Assembly: GCF_963675965.1 (NCBI RefSeq)
Contig: NZ_OY780935.1
Coordinates: 62,001 to 126,000 of the forward strand
DNA: 64,000 bases
Direction of reading: 5' to 3'
Origin: an uncultured Celeribacter sp.
GTDB lineage: Bacteria > Pseudomonadota > Alphaproteobacteria > Rhodobacterales > Rhodobacteraceae
The notes below the pieces were generated by a model, which saw only the letters and a list, made by a program, of their open reading frames with translations, was not told the DNA's origin and made no database searches. Positions 62,664 to 64,000 of this stretch are shown here, piece after piece. The translations under genes were made by a program, and so were the position numbers. The stretch's first letter is position 1; the number at the start of each line of letters is the position of its first letter.

Positions 62664-63506
62664 TTAGCGCCGCTGTCCGCGCGCCATGAAGGCGAGACGT
62701 TCGAACAGTGCCACATCCTGTTCGTTTTTCAAGAGCGCGCCATGAAGTTTCGGCAGAGCATTTGCACCGTCACGGGCCAGATCTTCGGGGGTCAGGTCTT
62801 CGGCCAGAAGCAGTTTCAGCCAATCCAGAACCTCAGAGGTCGAGGGTTTCTTTTTCAGCCCCTGAGTTTCGCGGATCTCATAGAACTGCGTCAGCGCCGT
62901 GGTCAGCAGCCGTTCCTTGATGCCGGGGAAATGGACCTCGACGATGGCGCGCATCGTGTCGATGTCGGGAAAGCGGATGTAGTGAAAGAAGCACCGGCGC
63001 AGAAACGCGTCAGGCAGTTCCTTTTCATTGTTGGAGGTGATAATCACCACGGGGCGCTGTTTGGCGGTGACGGTTTCGCCGGTTTCGTAGACATGGAAGG
63101 CCATCTTGTCGAGTTCCTGCAGCAGGTCGTTGGGGAATTCGATGTCTGCCTTATCCACCTCGTCGATCAGCAAGACAACCTTCTGGTCGGCTTCGAAGGC
63201 CTGCCAGAGTTTGCCTTTTTTGATGTAGTGACGCACGTTCTCGACACGGGGATCGCCCAATTGGCTGTCGCGCAGTCGCGACACCGCGTCGTATTCGTAA
63301 AGGCCCTGCTGGGCGCGGGTGGTGGATTTGATGTTCCACTCGATCATCTCAAGGCCGAGAGAGGCCGCAACCTGCCGCGCCAGTTCGGTTTTACCGGTGC
63401 CTGGCTCCCCTTTGACCAGCAGGGGGCGTTCCAACGCAATGGCGGCGTTGACGGCCACAGAGAGGTCGGTTGGAGCAATATAACTGTCTGTCGAGGAGAA
63501 TTTCAT
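62664..63506 (-). CDS. MoxR-family AAA ATPase
   Basis: A 280-residue AAA ATPase: Walker A GEPGTGKTELARQ, Walker B VVLLIDEVDKADIEFPN, sensor 1 VVIITSNNEKELPDAFLRRC. MoxR/CoxD proteins act as chaperones with VWA partners. The partner is probably the VWA protein at 58670-59854. Divergent from dksA, with a 134-base gap. Confidence 0.9.
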   Translation of the reverse strand: MKFSSTDSYIAPTDLSVAVNAAIALERPLLVKGEPGTGKTELARQVAASLGLEMIEWNIKSTTRAQQGLYEYDAVSRLRDSQLGDPRVENVRHYIKKGKLWQAFEADQKVVLLIDEVDKADIEFPNDLLQELDKMAFHVYETGETVTAKQRPVVIITSNNEKELPDAFLRRCFFHYIRFPDIDTMRAIVEVHFPGIKERLLTTALTQFYEIRETQGLKKKPSTSEVLDWLKLLLAEDLTPEDLARDGANALPKLHGALLKNEQDVALFERLAFMARGQRR

Positions 63507-63640
63507 CGGCTTTCGGCCCTTAAAGGATACGCAATGGGCGCGATCATAACAACGCCTCCGAAAGGTTCAACACGGGACAGATTGTGACGTGACATCTGTA
63601 CATAAAAGCGGTAAACGACCCTGCAATTGGAGGGAGCCGA

Positions 63641-64000
63641 ATGGCTGACTATTCGACAGATGCGGCCACCGGCGCAGCAGAGGTGAGCAAGAAGATGAAG
63701 GCTGAGGTTTTTCTGCCTGACGACTATCGTCCCGCTGAGGATGAGCCCTTTATGAATGAGCGTCAGCTGGAATATTTCCGGCGCAAGCTTCTGAACTGGA
63801 AGGCTGAACTTCTCGACGAGGGACGCCATACCATTGAAGGTCTGCAAGACAGCACGCGCAACATTCCCGACATCACGGACCGGGCGTCCGAGGAAACCGA
63901 TCGCGCGCTGGAACTGCGCACGCGGGACCGTCAGCGCAAGCTGGTCGCCAAGATCGATGCGGCGCTGCGTCGAATCGACGAGGGCGAATACGGCTACTGC
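63641..64000 (+). CDS. dksA: RNA polymerase-binding protein DksA (partial)
   Basis: The first 120 residues of DksA, cut by the window end. The coiled coil (FRRKLLNWKAELLDEGRH, EETDRALELRTRDRQRKL) and the start of the zinc region (EGEYGYC) are present; the rest of the Cys4 finger lies beyond 64000. DksA binds the RNA polymerase secondary channel and works with ppGpp. GGAGGGAG precedes ATG at 63641. Confidence 0.93.
   Translation, partial: MADYSTDAATGAAEVSKKMKAEVFLPDDYRPAEDEPFMNERQLEYFRRKLLNWKAELLDEGRHTIEGLQDSTRNIPDITDRASEETDRALELRTRDRQRKLVAKIDAALRRIDEGEYGYC

Overview
The window is chromosomal DNA of a high-G+C alphaproteobacterium of the Rhodobacterales (Roseobacter/Rhodobacteraceae type). 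This rests on two DctPQM TRAP transporters, a class II B12-dependent ribonucleotide reductase (NrdJ), a CysN-CysC fusion, PhoX, a mevalonate-degradation cluster, Entner-Doudoroff genes, and small lineage-typical proteins (DUF2852, PIN and M48 genes in typical order, DksA). No rRNA, tRNA, CRISPR array, intact insertion sequence or prophage was seen. Genus cannot be read from the sequence.

Layout. 1-322: lower-G+C edge with an inverted repeat. 323-9454 (minus): tetrathionate-reductase locus, transcribed ttrS-ttrR, then ttrB-ttrC-ttrA, then PepSY, cytochrome b561 and a membrane-anchored LuxR-type regulator. 9576-10697: wreck of a tripartite tricarboxylate transporter (tctB/tctA). 10836-17439: mevalonate module (degradative HMG-CoA reductase, TRAP DctP/Q/M, HMG-CoA lyase) with a divergent MocR regulator. 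17521-18823: glycosyltransferase and a decayed second copy. 18871-21733: cysD and cysNC, divergent from a LuxR-type regulator. 22956-28208: phosphatase, a roughly 900-base stretch without a clear gene, then nrdJ. 28414-32491: small genes and ilvB-ilvN with a clear branched-chain leader-peptide attenuator and two coupled micro-ORFs. 32660-40493: YbjN-like protein, phoX, and a TakP-type TRAP operon. 40635-47369: housekeeping genes (bpt, RDD, DUF2852, YbaK, glnE). 47479-55509: Entner-Doudoroff genes eda and edd separated by two tandem autotransporter genes with HAF-type repeats. 55977-63506: rRNA methyltransferase, PIN protein, M48 protease, VWA protein, membrane microprotein, DUF2927 lipoprotein, GNAT, Cys-rich exported protein and MoxR ATPase. 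63641-64000: start of dksA.

How genes work together. TtrSR should sense tetrathionate (or a related sulfur oxyanion) and switch on TtrBCA, a periplasmic molybdoenzyme fed by quinol. The mevalonate module imports mevalonate, oxidises it to HMG-CoA and cleaves that to acetoacetate and acetyl-CoA. cysD/cysNC make APS and PAPS. edd and eda complete the Entner-Doudoroff route and share a TTAGCGCTAA operator, implying one LacI-family regulator outside the window.

Most unusual features: the twin autotransporters inside edd-eda, with an apparently identical barrel but divergent propeller; the micro-ORFs between ilvB and ilvN; the tandem palindromes before the DUF2852 gene; and the MoxR/VWA neighbourhood with its membrane microprotein and lipoprotein.
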